DNA of 60,463 nt from Thermobacillus xylanilyticus. GTDB lineage: Bacteria > Bacillota > Bacilli > Paenibacillales > Paenibacillaceae. Numbering within the stretch: the stretch's first letter is position 1; every line of letters begins with the position of its first letter. The position numbers and the translations under genes are program-made. The notes under the pieces are model-generated. The model saw only the letters and a list, made by a program, of their open reading frames with translations. It did not search any database and was not told the origin of the DNA. Shown piece after piece: positions 17,775 to 26,781 of this stretch. The DNA lies in NCBI RefSeq assembly GCF_907165215.1, contig NZ_CAJRAY010000081.1, forward strand, positions 19,780 through 80,242. The letters run 5' to 3'.

Positions 17775-18116
17775 ATGATTAACGGACAAGACCGGCCGAA
17801 GGCGCCGGCAAGGGAGACGGAACCGGTTCGCACCGAAACGGCGGCCCGTCCGGTGCGGCCGGCCGGCGAGTCGGGGACGGGCGCGAAGCGGCCGTCCGAA
17901 GGCGGTTCGGGCAAACCCGGCAAGCCAAGGCGCCATCCGGCTGTAAGAGCGCTGCTGCGGACGCTGCGCGCGGCCATCGTGCCGCTGCTCCTCATCGCGG
18001 CGCTGATTGCAGGTTTGTATATCGGTTATACGAAACTCGGCGGCGGATCGCCGGATGATGTCTGGAATTGGGAGACGTGGAAGCACATGTACGATCTGAT
18101 TTTCGCCGAGTCCTGA
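17775..18116 (+). CDS. EpuA-like small membrane protein (DNA-directed RNA polymerase subunit beta family name)
   Basis: A 113-residue protein with a long, basic, Pro/Gly/Arg-rich N-terminal half (residues 1-60), one transmembrane helix (about 63-88) and a short outer tail with VWNWETWKHMYDLIFAES. This is the layout of the EpuA family, often labelled in databases as RNA polymerase beta subunit although it is not one. The Firmicutes family lies near flhO/flhP and fabZ. Function is unknown. It starts 17 bases after flhP and ends just before a strong terminator. Confidence 0.6.
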   Translation: MINGQDRPKAPARETEPVRTETAARPVRPAGESGTGAKRPSEGGSGKPGKPRRHPAVRALLRTLRAAIVPLLLIAALIAGLYIGYTKLGGGSPDDVWNWETWKHMYDLIFAES

Positions 18117-18150
18117 AATGGAATCGGAAACGCGGCTCAGCCGTGAAAAC

Positions 18151-18193
18151 GGGCGCCCCGCTCCGTCATTGCGACGGGCGGGGCGCCCTTTTT
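18151..18193. terminator. Bidirectional terminator between flhP unit and BIG2 gene
   Basis: An 11-bp GC stem, GGGCGCCCCGC with GCGGGGCGCCC, contains a nested CCGTC/GACGG stem. TTTTT follows on the plus strand and GTTTT on the minus strand, so it can stop both converging transcripts. Confidence 0.88.
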
Positions 18194-18210
18194 GTGCCTG
18201 AAATCCGGAT

Positions 18211-20379
18211 TTATTTCACCTTGACCCGGATGGATACGGTCTTGCCGCCGTACGATGCCTTGATCGTCGCCGTGCCCTGTGCCAGCGCTTTGATCTGTCC
18301 GCCCGACACGACGGCAACGCGTTCGTTCGAGGACGTCCATGCGGCCAGCGACGTGACGTCAGCCTCTTCCGTCTTGTCAAATACGGCAGTCAGCCGCACC
18401 TGTTCGGCTGCGCCGGGCGCCAGCTCCAGCGACTTCACCGACGCGGTCAGCTTGGTCAGCTTCGGCACGACCGATACCTGTACGATGAGCGGAATGCCCT
18501 GGTATTCGGTAACCACGGACGCTTGTCCGGCGGCGGCGGCCTTCACTTTGCTTCCGCTTACGGAGACGACGGACGGATTGCTCGACGTCCAGACGACTTT
18601 GTTGCTCAGCGTGACCGATTTGCCGTTCTTGTAGTAACCCGTTACTTTGATCGACTTCGACTTGCCCGGGTTCAGCTCGATCGATGCCGGGCTTGCTTCA
18701 AGCCGGACGATCTCCTGCTCGACGGTGACGCGGAACGTGAGCTTCTTGCCGAGGTAGGTCGCGGTCAGCGTGTAGCGGCCTGTCAGCAATCCTTTGAGCT
18801 CATTGCCGGCCACCAGAATGTTCGGCGACGACGTGGTCCATTCCAGCTTCGATTCCATGTCCTCGACCGTGTTGCCGTTCTTCAGGATAAGCCTTACGTC
18901 CGGCAGCGGAATCGACTTGCCGGCGACCACCGTCAATTCTTCGGTGTCGGACAGCAGCGCCAGCGGCTCTTCTTGCACGGTGATCTTCACCTGCGCCGTG
19001 CGTGTGCCGACGCGCGCCGTCAGCACCGTCTCGCCGAGGCCGCGGGCGAACCACTTTCCGTCTTCGACGGTGACGACATCGGTGTTCGCCGAGGTCCATT
19101 CGGCCAGGCCGGACACATCGATCGACGCGCCGGCAAGCGACTCGCCGGTTACCTTGGGCAGCGTGCCTTCGCCGTCTTCGAATGCGTCGATCGATTCCTT
19201 GTCGATCTCAATCGACCGGATGTACGGGTAGACGGTCACTTCAATGCCGACCGTGCGGCCTTTGTACGATGCCGTGATCCGGGCTTTGCCTTCTTCCTTG
19301 GCCGTCACGACGCCGTCCGCAACGGTCACTGCATAAACATTGGATGATTTCCATTCGGCGAGCGCCGTGACGTCGTCTTCCGGTTCATCCGGATGGTTCG
19401 CCGCGAAGGCTTGCAGCGGCACCGGATCGCTCCCCAGAAGCAGGTGCAGCGGCTTGTCCGCCGACAGCCGAAGCGCGGCGTAGGCGGGCCGCACGACGAC
19501 CGTCACCTGCTCATGCACGCCGAGGTGTTCGGCGCGAACCGTCGTCGTGCCGACACCGGCCGGCTTCACAAGGCCGTTCTGCACGGTGGCCACGGACGTG
19601 TCGGCGGACAGCCAGTCAGCCTTCTCCGTCACGTCTTCGCTGCCGCCGTTCTTCAATGCGGCCGTTGCCGTGAGCTGCACGCCCGCATCGCCGTAGCGGA
19701 ACTCGATCAGCTCTTCCGGAGCCAGCGACAGCGATTCGTAGGGCGAGGTCACATTCAGCTTGACGCTGTCGGTGCGGCCTTTGTACCGGGCCGAAATCGT
19801 CACCGAACCCGGAGCGGACAGTTCGACTTTGCCGCCTTCCACCCGGGCGACGGCTTCGTTCGAGGTGCTCCATTCCGCGTCATCGGTCACGTCCGAAGAG
19901 GCGCCGTTCTTGTAGGCGAGGAGCTTCAGCTCGAAGTCGCCGCCGAGCTCGACGTCGAGCGTCGAGTCGACCGGGCCGCCGCCGGACGATGCGATTTCGA
20001 CTTTGTCATATTCGTGGGTGACGGTGACGCGCATCGTTTTCGATGCGGAAGCATACTTCACGGTAATGTCGGCGTAGCCGGAAGCTTTCGCCGTCAGCAG
20101 CCCCTTGTCCACCTGGACGACGCTGCTGTTGGACGTGCTCCAGACGGCTTCGAACGTCACGTCCTTGTAGGTGCCGCCGGACAATTCCGCGACGGCGGAT
20201 ATCTGCTGCTTCTCATCGACGTACATCGACAGGGTGTTGCCGATGCCGGCGAACTCGATCGCTTTCACCGTTTCGTCTGCTGCAGCCGCCCACGCGGCGG
20301 GCAGCGCCAGCAGGATCAGCGCGGTGATTGCGGCGATCAGGCGAATGCCGGTTTTGCCATGCCTTTGTTTCGTTTGCAT
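18211..20379 (-). CDS. Secreted BIG2 (bacterial Ig-like) repeat protein
   Basis: A 722-residue exported protein and the only minus-strand gene in the window. A signal peptide of about 33 residues (basic start, LIAAITALILLALPAAWAAA) is followed by about eight tandem BIG2-type domains of 80-90 residues. Each has the W(S/T)S(S/A)(N/D)xxV core (VWSTSNSSVVQV, EWSTSNEAVARV, DWLSADTSVATV, EWTSANTDVVTV, VWTSSNPSVVSV, AWTSSNERVAVV) and a closing A-x-Y-x-G-K/R-T strand. No SLH, sortase or catalytic motif is seen, so how it stays on the surface is unclear. The start is the ATG at 20379, with AAGGAGG 9 bases upstream; the ATG at 20388 abuts that site. A role in adhesion or wall structure is inference. 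Confidence 0.82.
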   Translation of the reverse strand: MQTKQRHGKTGIRLIAAITALILLALPAAWAAAADETVKAIEFAGIGNTLSMYVDEKQQISAVAELSGGTYKDVTFEAVWSTSNSSVVQVDKGLLTAKASGYADITVKYASASKTMRVTVTHEYDKVEIASSGGGPVDSTLDVELGGDFELKLLAYKNGASSDVTDDAEWSTSNEAVARVEGGKVELSAPGSVTISARYKGRTDSVKLNVTSPYESLSLAPEELIEFRYGDAGVQLTATAALKNGGSEDVTEKADWLSADTSVATVQNGLVKPAGVGTTTVRAEHLGVHEQVTVVVRPAYAALRLSADKPLHLLLGSDPVPLQAFAANHPDEPEDDVTALAEWKSSNVYAVTVADGVVTAKEEGKARITASYKGRTVGIEVTVYPYIRSIEIDKESIDAFEDGEGTLPKVTGESLAGASIDVSGLAEWTSANTDVVTVEDGKWFARGLGETVLTARVGTRTAQVKITVQEEPLALLSDTEELTVVAGKSIPLPDVRLILKNGNTVEDMESKLEWTTSSPNILVAGNELKGLLTGRYTLTATYLGKKLTFRVTVEQEIVRLEASPASIELNPGKSKSIKVTGYYKNGKSVTLSNKVVWTSSNPSVVSVSGSKVKAAAAGQASVVTEYQGIPLIVQVSVVPKLTKLTASVKSLELAPGAAEQVRLTAVFDKTEEADVTSLAAWTSSNERVAVVSGGQIKALAQGTATIKASYGGKTVSIRVKVK

Positions 20380-20514
20380 CAATGTCATCCTCCTTGCGCT
20401 CTTGCGGCCGTCAGGCAGTCTACTCTTATATTAACGGCCGGAAGACGCGCATTCTGAAGGATTGGACGGAAAAATGTTCCTGCGTGTCGGAAAGTTTGCT
20501 GCGGGGTACGGCGG

Positions 20515-20543
20515 TTTTATTTTTGACGGTCAAGCGGTATAAT
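20515..20543 (+). promoter_or_regulatory. Possible sigma-A promoter of the pgsA-like/fabZ unit
   Basis: A perfect TATAAT at 20538-20543 is preceded at 17 bases by a weak TTTTAT. It lies 60 bases before the start of the phosphatidyltransferase gene. Confidence 0.45.
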
Positions 20544-20603
20544 GGTTGGGGAACTTGGAAGGCGGCTCCAAACGCGGAGACAGACAGAGGGGGAGGGGAG
20601 ACG

Positions 20604-21119
20604 TTGAATCTGCCGAATATGCTCACGGCTTTGCGGTTTTTGCTGATTCCCGTCTATTTGATCGTATTCGCGAACGGGCATATGATCTCGGCGTTCATCG
20701 TTTTCACCGCTGCGGGGCTGACCGATGTTCTGGACGGATACATTGCCCGGTCCAGAGGCCTGGAGACGACGGCGGGCGCGCTGCTTGATCCGCTTGCCGA
20801 CAAGCTGATGCTGATCGCCGTCATCGTGTCGCTGCTTATGGCGGGCATTATTCCGTGGGCGGCGGCGGTGCTGCTGTTCATCCGTGACATCGGGATGATC
20901 GCGGGGTCGGCGTTTTTCCATTTCCGGGGCAAAAAAACGGTCAAGGCAAACTGGATGGGCAAGCTGACGACGGTGCTGTTCTATGTGGCGCTGATGTTCA
21001 TTTTCCTGGAACTGCCGTATGGCGTTGCGCTGCTCTGGTGCGTCATCGCGTTCTCGTTCGTCACATCGGTCATGTATATCGTGAAGTTCAGGGCGCTCAA
21101 CAGCCGTCAGCCGGGCTGA
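20604..21119 (+). CDS. CDP-alcohol phosphatidyltransferase family protein
   Basis: A 171-residue integral membrane enzyme with six predicted helices. The full family motif D-x2-D-G-x2-A-R-x8-G-x3-D-x3-D is present, starting at DVLDGYIARS and ending at DPLADK. Such enzymes join a CDP-activated lipid to an alcohol; the closest expected role is PgsA-type phosphatidylglycerophosphate synthesis. The protein is a little short for PgsA and a genome may have several paralogues, so the substrate is left open. The start is a TTG at 20604 behind GGGGGAGGGGAG, giving the typical MNLPNMLTALRFLLIP N-terminus. The longer open frame upstream is not supported. Confidence 0.85.
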   Translation: MNLPNMLTALRFLLIPVYLIVFANGHMISAFIVFTAAGLTDVLDGYIARSRGLETTAGALLDPLADKLMLIAVIVSLLMAGIIPWAAAVLLFIRDIGMIAGSAFFHFRGKKTVKANWMGKLTTVLFYVALMFIFLELPYGVALLWCVIAFSFVTSVMYIVKFRALNSRQPG

Positions 21120-21142
21120 CGGACCGGCGATCAGGCCGAAAA

Positions 21143-21187
21143 GGAGCTTGCCCCGCGGGATGCTTCGATCCCTGCTGGACAAGCTCC
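21143..21187 (+). other. Long intergenic hairpin before fabZ
   Basis: GGAGCTTG pairs with CAAGCTCC, and inside it GGGAT pairs with ATCCC. Only a CTTAT follows, so it is a poor terminator and may instead limit read-through or protect the upstream mRNA end. A second small hairpin (GAACCT/AGGTTC) follows before fabZ. Confidence 0.5.
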
Positions 21188-21293
21188 CTTATCTGAACCT
21201 CCGCGATCTGCAGGTTCGCGAAGGGTGTTATTATTCTTGGTGGTTCCGCGAAATTTTATGCAGCCGTACCTGAGGGAGGATGATGATGTCGTG

Positions 21294-21737
21294 ATGGATG
21301 TCAGACAGATTCAGGCGATCATACCGCATCGCCCGCCGTTTCTGCTGATTGACCGGATTCTGGAAGTGGAACCGGGCGTGCGGGCCGTCGGGCTGAAAAA
21401 CGTAACGATGAACGAACCTTTTTTTGCGGGGCATTTTCCGGACTTTCCGGTCATGCCCGGCGTGCTGATCGTCGAGGCGCTCGCGCAGGTCGGCGCCGCC
21501 GCCATCCTGATGGTCGAAGCGAATCGCGGAAAGATTGCGATGTTCGCCGGAATCGACAATCTCCGCTTCCGCGGGCAGGTGACTCCGGGTGATACGCTGA
21601 CGCTGTCGGTCGAGATCATCCGCCTCAAGGGGCCGATCGGCAAGGGCAAGGCGGTCGCGTCGGTGGATGGCAAGACGGTCGTCGAGGGCGAGATCATGTT
21701 CGCCCTGACGGACGGGGACGGCAACGCCGGCGCCTGA
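21294..21737 (+). CDS. fabZ: 3-hydroxyacyl-[acyl-carrier-protein] dehydratase
   Basis: A 147-residue cytoplasmic hot-dog-fold enzyme that dehydrates 3-hydroxyacyl-ACP in fatty acid elongation. Visible are [20 protein letters not shown], the catalytic His in [20 protein letters not shown] with its partner Glu, and [17 protein letters not shown]. The ATG at 21294 gives the usual MDVRQIQ start. A GTG one codon upstream at 21291 is better spaced from GAGGGAGGA and cannot be excluded. The open frame runs further upstream without family similarity. Position after flhO/flhP is the same general order as in Bacillus. Confidence 0.94.
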   Translation: MDVRQIQAIIPHRPPFLLIDRILEVEPGVRAVGLKNVTMNEPFFAGHFPDFPVMPGVLIVEALAQVGAAAILMVEANRGKIAMFAGIDNLRFRGQVTPGDTLTLSVEIIRLKGPIGKGKAVASVDGKTVVEGEIMFALTDGDGNAGA

Positions 21738-21791
21738 GGCGCGCCGGCCGGACGATTGAGGAATCATGATGTCGAGCAAGGAGTGGGGACG

Positions 21792-23501
21792 ATGATGGAG
21801 CTGGGTGAAGCTCTTGAGCGATATCGGGCGTGGCTCGCGGATCCGTCGATCGATGAAGAGACGAAGCGCGAGCTGCGGGCGCTTGAAGGACAGGAGCAGG
21901 AGATTGCGGACCGGTTCTACCGGGATCTCGAGTTCGGGACGGGCGGCCTGCGCGGCGTGATGGGCGCCGGCTCGAACCGGATGAACGCCTACACGGTCGG
22001 CAAGGCGACGCAGGGGCTGGCGAACTGGCTGCTCGGCCGCAAGGCGCAGCCCGCCGTGGTGATCGCGCACGATTCGCGCCGCAATTCGGATGCGTTCGCC
22101 CTGACGGCCGCGGAAGTGCTGGCGGCCAACGGCATCAAGACGTATCTGTGGCCGGGGCTCCGCCCGACGCCGCAGCTGTCGTTCACGGTGCGCCATCTCG
22201 GCGCGGATGCCGGCATCGTGATGACGGCGAGCCACAATCCGCCGGAATATAACGGATACAAAGTTTACGGACCCGACGGGTGCCAGATTGTCCCGGATCT
22301 CGCGGAGGAAGTGATCGGCCATATCCGGAAGGTGAAGAGCTTCGCGGAAGTGAAGCGGATGGCCCGCGGGGAGGCCGAGAAAGCCGGGCTGATCGTCTGG
22401 CTGGGCGAGCGCGAAGACCGGGCGTACCACGAGACGGTCGCGGCCCAGAGCCTGCGGCCCGGGCTGCTGAAAGCCGGCGCGGGAAATGAGCTTTCCATTA
22501 TTTATACGCCGCTGCACGGCGCGGGCAACGTGCCGGTGCGGGAAGTGCTGAAGCTGGCCGGCTTCGGCAACGTGCGGGTCGTCGCCGAGCAGGAGAAGCC
22601 GGACGGCGGATTCCCGACGGTGAAGTCGCCGAACCCGGAAGAGCGGGAAGCGTTCGCGATGGCGATCGAGCAGGCGAAGCGGGAAGGCGCCGACCTCATC
22701 ATCGGCACCGACCCGGACTGCGACCGGATGGGCGCCGTCGTGAAGAACGAGCGCGGCGAGTATGTCGTGCTGACCGGCAACCAGTCCGGCGCCATTCTGG
22801 TGCACTATCTGCTCACGGCGCTGCGCGAAGCGGGCCGGCTGCCCGACAACGGAGCCGTCGTGAAGACGATCGTCACGAGCGAGATGGGGGCCGACATCGC
22901 CCGCAGCTTCGGCGTCCGCGTCGACAACACGCTCACCGGGTTCAAGTACATCGGGGAGCGGATGACGCGCTACGAGCAGACGGGCGAAGCGACGTTCCTG
23001 TTCGGCTATGAGGAAAGCTACGGCTATCTCGCGGGGCACTATGCGCGGGACAAAGACGCGGTCGTCGCCTCGCTGCTGATCGCCGAGGCGGCCGCCTGGT
23101 ACAAGCGGCAGGGCAAGACGCTGTACGATGTGCTGCTCGAACTGTATGAGACCTACGGGTATTATTTCGAAAGTCTGGAATCGCGCACGTTGAAAGGGCT
23201 GGACGGCGTCCGGAAGATTCAGGGCATCATGGAGGACTGGCGGACGGCGCCGCCCGCGGAAGTCGCCGGAGTCAAGGTGGAGCGGGTGCTCGACTATCTT
23301 CCGGGACTGGACGGCCTGCCGCCGGAGAACGTGCTGAAGTTCATGCTGGCGGACGGTTCCTGGTTCTGCCTGCGTCCGTCGGGTACGGAGCCGAAGATCA
23401 AAGTCTATTTCGCCGTGCGCAGAAGCAAGCGGGAAGAAGCGGAGGCGGCGCTCGCCCGCCTGACCGCCGAAGTGATGGCGCGGGTGGACAATCGAAGTTA
23501 A
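21792..23501 (+). CDS. Alpha-D-phosphohexomutase (phosphoglucomutase/phosphomannomutase)
   Basis: A 569-residue cytoplasmic enzyme that interconverts hexose-1- and hexose-6-phosphates. The four family signatures are in order: the phosphoserine loop TASHNPPEYNG (Ser147), the metal loop DPDCDR, the sugar-binding GYEESYGY and the phosphate-binding RPSGTEPKIKVY. The length fits the PgcA/PGM2-like branch, which in Bacillus makes glucose-1-phosphate for cell wall glycopolymers. It is in line with csaB, tagA and tagO, which suggests a role in precursor supply; this is inference. Start is the first of two adjacent ATGs, behind AAGGAGTG. Confidence 0.9.
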   Translation: MMELGEALERYRAWLADPSIDEETKRELRALEGQEQEIADRFYRDLEFGTGGLRGVMGAGSNRMNAYTVGKATQGLANWLLGRKAQPAVVIAHDSRRNSDAFALTAAEVLAANGIKTYLWPGLRPTPQLSFTVRHLGADAGIVMTASHNPPEYNGYKVYGPDGCQIVPDLAEEVIGHIRKVKSFAEVKRMARGEAEKAGLIVWLGEREDRAYHETVAAQSLRPGLLKAGAGNELSIIYTPLHGAGNVPVREVLKLAGFGNVRVVAEQEKPDGGFPTVKSPNPEEREAFAMAIEQAKREGADLIIGTDPDCDRMGAVVKNERGEYVVLTGNQSGAILVHYLLTALREAGRLPDNGAVVKTIVTSEMGADIARSFGVRVDNTLTGFKYIGERMTRYEQTGEATFLFGYEESYGYLAGHYARDKDAVVASLLIAEAAAWYKRQGKTLYDVLLELYETYGYYFESLESRTLKGLDGVRKIQGIMEDWRTAPPAEVAGVKVERVLDYLPGLDGLPPENVLKFMLADGSWFCLRPSGTEPKIKVYFAVRRSKREEAEAALARLTAEVMARVDNRS

Positions 23502-23513
23502 GGAGTGGACACT

Positions 23514-25640
23514 TTGCCACAAGCATATCGATTCTGGAACCGGGCGGCGCGCCGGCTGCTCCTGGTGCTGACGGCGCTGGGCGTGCTTGCGGCGCTGCCG
23601 CTCGGTTTCGTTCGTCATCAGATGGAGCAGAAGTCGAAAACGGTCGAGTTCGTCTTCGATTACCGCGATCTGCTGCTGGTCGCTTCCTATCAGGCGCATC
23701 CGCAGCAGTTCATGGAAGAGAAGCTGGCGCTGCTCAAGGAGGCCGGCGTGACGACGCTGGCCGTGTTCGAAGGGTCGCTGGACGATTTCGCCCGGGCGGG
23801 ACGGATCACCGTCTACAACTCCATGCAGGCCGCTTTGCTGCAGGGAGAGCCCGCTCCGGCGGATGAGAACTACACGTATGTGCTGTTTGCGGACGAGAAG
23901 GCGGCCGAGGCGCTCGAACCGTTGTTCCGGCGGGCGTTCGAGGCTAGCGGAAACGCGGTCCGGACCTGGTCTTTCGGCGGCAAGCCCGGCCTTGTGCTGG
24001 AGACGTCGGTCGAGGATGCGCAGCTTCGGCCGATGGAGCCGGACCCGCTGACGCTGGAAGAGCTCGCGGCTGCCGGTTTCCGCCTGCTGCCGCGTCTTAC
24101 GGACCGGATTCGTCCTTACGATCCGGACCTGATGGACGAAATGCTCGGCCGGTTCGCCGAGCTCGGCGTGGAGCGTCTGCTGTTCGAGGGCACCGAGGCG
24201 ACAGGCTTCGGCGACCAGGCGCAGATGCAGAGCCTGGATCATTTCGCGTCGCTGCTGAACAAGTACGGTTTCGGGCTTGCGGCGATCGAGAACATGCGCA
24301 CGCCGCAGGCAGGCTTCGCGACGCTGGCTTTCAAGACGGATTACGATGTCGTGCGGCTGTACTCGCTGTCCGAGAACGACGCGTCCACGATGAGTCCCGC
24401 CGCCATCGCCGACCGCTTCCTGCTGGCGGCGAAGGACCGGAACATCCGGATGTTCTATCTGAACGCCGCGCCGATGCGCAGCGCGTCGAAACCGACGATT
24501 ACCGATCCGCTGGACAACCTGGTCGCGGCGCTGGACGGCCGGGACGGCGAGGAAGGGGCCGTCGCGAAGCTGGAACGGTTCGGCTTCAAGGCGGGCTTCG
24601 CCGAGCCGTTTGATTACCGGTATGAAGGGTGGCAGAAGGTTCTGCGCGCGGTCGTCGCGCTGGGAGCGATCGCGATCATCGCGCTGCTCCTCGATGCGTT
24701 CCTGCGCGGCTTCGGGCTGATCGCATTCGTCATCGGTCTTGTCGGCAGCGCCGGCCTGTTCGTGCTCAGCCCGTCGCTGCTGGAGCAGGCGCTGGCGCTC
24801 GGCGCGTCGGTGGCGGCGCCGACGCTGGCCGTCATCTGGGCGCTCGGACGCGTGCGCGCGCATACCGAAGGCGACCGGCGGCCGGTCGGCGGGTTCGGCG
24901 ATGCCGACCCGGCTGGCGCGGACGATGAGCGGCTGTTCGGCGGCCGGTGGCTGTTCGACGGCCACCCGGCGGGCAGGCGGCTTGTTTCGGCTGTTTTCCT
25001 GTTCGCGGTGACATCGCTGCTGTCGCTCTGCGGCACGGCGTTCGTCTTCGGCCTGCTGACGAATGTGACGTACAGCCTGGTGCTGCAGCAGTTCCGCGGC
25101 GTCAGCGTGCTGCATGCGGCGCCGATCTTCCTCGTCGCGCTGTACGTGTTCCTGTACACCGGGCGGTCCGTATCCGGGCAGCTGCGCAAGCTGCTGCGGC
25201 TTAAGGTGACGGTGCTCGGCGTCGTTGTCGCGGCCGTGCTGGCGGGCGTCGGCTACTATTATATGACGCGCACGGGCAACTCCGGCCAGGTGACGTCCAT
25301 CGAGCTCGCGTTCCGGAATTTCCTCGAGTCGACGTTCGGCGTCCGGCCGCGCACGAAGGAGTTTCTGCTGGCGCATCCGCTGTTCGTCCTCGGTCTGTTC
25401 TTGTCGTTCCGCTATCGGGCAGCATGGGTATTGATGATCGCCGGCGTTCTCGGGCAGCTGTCGATGGTGGACACGTTCGCGCATATCCATTCGCCGATTC
25501 TGCTGTCGCTGATCCGCTGTCTGCTCGGTCTGGGACTCGGCCTCATCATCGGGCTCATCCTGATCGCCCTGTGGCAGCTCGGGGAAGGAGCGTGGCGGCG
25601 ATGGGCGCTCTCCGCGAAGGGCAAGCGGCGTTCCGCGTAG
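23514..25640 (+). CDS. DUF5693 family polytopic membrane protein
   Basis: A 708-residue membrane protein of unknown function. An N-terminal helix (about residues 12-32) is followed by an outer domain of about 340 residues that resembles a TIM-barrel-like or deacetylase-like fold in its pattern (LLKEAGVTTLAVFEGSLDD). A C-terminal half with roughly ten transmembrane helices follows. It recalls DUF5693 proteins, which in Firmicutes often precede csaB. Here its last 40 bases overlap csaB, implying translational coupling and a shared process. The start is the TTG at 23514 with AAGGAGTG 8 bases upstream; a GTG at 23505 lies inside that site. A role in moving, joining or modifying the wall polymer is a reasonable guess only. 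Confidence 0.75.
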   Translation: MPQAYRFWNRAARRLLLVLTALGVLAALPLGFVRHQMEQKSKTVEFVFDYRDLLLVASYQAHPQQFMEEKLALLKEAGVTTLAVFEGSLDDFARAGRITVYNSMQAALLQGEPAPADENYTYVLFADEKAAEALEPLFRRAFEASGNAVRTWSFGGKPGLVLETSVEDAQLRPMEPDPLTLEELAAAGFRLLPRLTDRIRPYDPDLMDEMLGRFAELGVERLLFEGTEATGFGDQAQMQSLDHFASLLNKYGFGLAAIENMRTPQAGFATLAFKTDYDVVRLYSLSENDASTMSPAAIADRFLLAAKDRNIRMFYLNAAPMRSASKPTITDPLDNLVAALDGRDGEEGAVAKLERFGFKAGFAEPFDYRYEGWQKVLRAVVALGAIAIIALLLDAFLRGFGLIAFVIGLVGSAGLFVLSPSLLEQALALGASVAAPTLAVIWALGRVRAHTEGDRRPVGGFGDADPAGADDERLFGGRWLFDGHPAGRRLVSAVFLFAVTSLLSLCGTAFVFGLLTNVTYSLVLQQFRGVSVLHAAPIFLVALYVFLYTGRSVSGQLRKLLRLKVTVLGVVVAAVLAGVGYYYMTRTGNSGQVTSIELAFRNFLESTFGVRPRTKEFLLAHPLFVLGLFLSFRYRAAWVLMIAGVLGQLSMVDTFAHIHSPILLSLIRCLLGLGLGLIIGLILIALWQLGEGAWRRWALSAKGKRRSA

Positions 25641-26770
25641 CGATCTCGGGCTATTACGGGTTTCGCAACAGCGGGGATGAAGCGGTGCTTCGTTCGATCG
25701 TGACGGCGCTCCGGGAGGAAGCCTGGGCGGCCGGTGTGGAGATTGAGCCGGTTGTCCTGTCCGGCGATCCGGCCTGGACGCAGTCGGCGCACGGCGTCGA
25801 GGCCGCGCACCGGATGCGGCCCGCCGAGGTGCTGCGGACGCTGCGCGGCTGCGACGCGCTGATCAGCGGCGGCGGCAGCCTGCTGCAGGACGCGACGAGC
25901 GCGAAGACGATCCCCTATTACACGGGGATCGTCGGGCTGGCCCGGCTGCTGGGCAAGCCGGTGTTCGTCTACGCCCAGGGGATCGGGCCGGTCAAGCGGG
26001 CGTGGCTGCGCCCGCTTGTGCGCGCGGCGATGAACGCATCCCGCATCGTGACGGTGCGGGATGAGGAGAGCGCCGCGCTGCTCGCGCGCCTCGGGGCGGC
26101 GCGCGGGCGGATCGAGGTGGTGCCCGATCCGGTGATGGGGATGCCGCTGCCTCCGGATGCGGAGGCGCGCGCCGGGGATGGCATGGGCGGCCAAGGCCCG
26201 GGCGATGACGGCGCCGCGCCGGTGGTCGGCGTGTCGGTGCGCCGCTGGCGGCCCGACGGCGCCGACCTGGCGCGGGTCGCGGAGGCGCTGGCCGCCCTTG
26301 TCCGCCGGCGCGCCGTGCGGCTGCGCTTCCTGCCGCTGCACACGCCGGATGACGCGGAGGCGTCGCGTGCCGTGATGGATCGGCTGGCCGCGCTGGGCGC
26401 GGGGGACGCCGCCGAGCTCGCCGAGCCCGGCGACGATCCGCAGCGGATGCTGCTCGAGGTCGGGCGCTGCAGCCTGATCTTCGGCATGCGGCTGCACGCG
26501 CTCATCTACGCCGCGAACCGCGGCGTGCCGATGCTCGGTCTGTCCTACGATCCGAAGATCGATCATTTTCTCGCCCGGCTCGGTCTTGCGCCGATCGGGA
26601 CGACGGAAGCGCTCGATGCGGAGGCGTTCGCTTCCGCGGCTGACGGCCTGCTGACGCCGGAAGGCGCGGAGGCCTGGCGGGAGCGGTACGGTTCCGCGAT
26701 CGAAGCGCTGCGCCGGGAAGCGCGCCGGCCGGCGCAGCTTGTCGTGGAGACGCTGCGCGGCATGGCATAA
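25601..26770 (+). CDS. csaB: Polysaccharide pyruvyl transferase
   Basis: A 389-residue enzyme that places a pyruvate ketal, taken from PEP, on beta-ManNAc of the secondary cell wall polymer. That pyruvate is the ligand for SLH domains. Visible are GYYGFRNSGDEAVLRS at the N-terminus, the SGGGSLLQDATS loop, VYAQGIGPVKR, the domain-linking VTVRDEESAALL and the C-terminal IFGMRLHALIYAANRGVP with SYDPKIDHFL. The start is the ATG at 25601 (AAGGAG at 10 bases), which overlaps the DUF5693 gene. The stretch around 26000-26400 is very GC-rich. Five proteins in this window carry SLH domains that depend on this reaction. Confidence 0.94.
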   Translation: MGALREGQAAFRVAISGYYGFRNSGDEAVLRSIVTALREEAWAAGVEIEPVVLSGDPAWTQSAHGVEAAHRMRPAEVLRTLRGCDALISGGGSLLQDATSAKTIPYYTGIVGLARLLGKPVFVYAQGIGPVKRAWLRPLVRAAMNASRIVTVRDEESAALLARLGAARGRIEVVPDPVMGMPLPPDAEARAGDGMGGQGPGDDGAAPVVGVSVRRWRPDGADLARVAEALAALVRRRAVRLRFLPLHTPDDAEASRAVMDRLAALGAGDAAELAEPGDDPQRMLLEVGRCSLIFGMRLHALIYAANRGVPMLGLSYDPKIDHFLARLGLAPIGTTEALDAEAFASAADGLLTPEGAEAWRERYGSAIEALRREARRPAQLVVETLRGMA

Positions 26771-26781
26771 GGGGTGACGAC

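Noticed and set aside
18211..20379. DNA-level tandem repeats in the BIG2 gene
   Set aside because: The protein domains repeat, but the DNA copies have diverged; no direct repeat array was seen.
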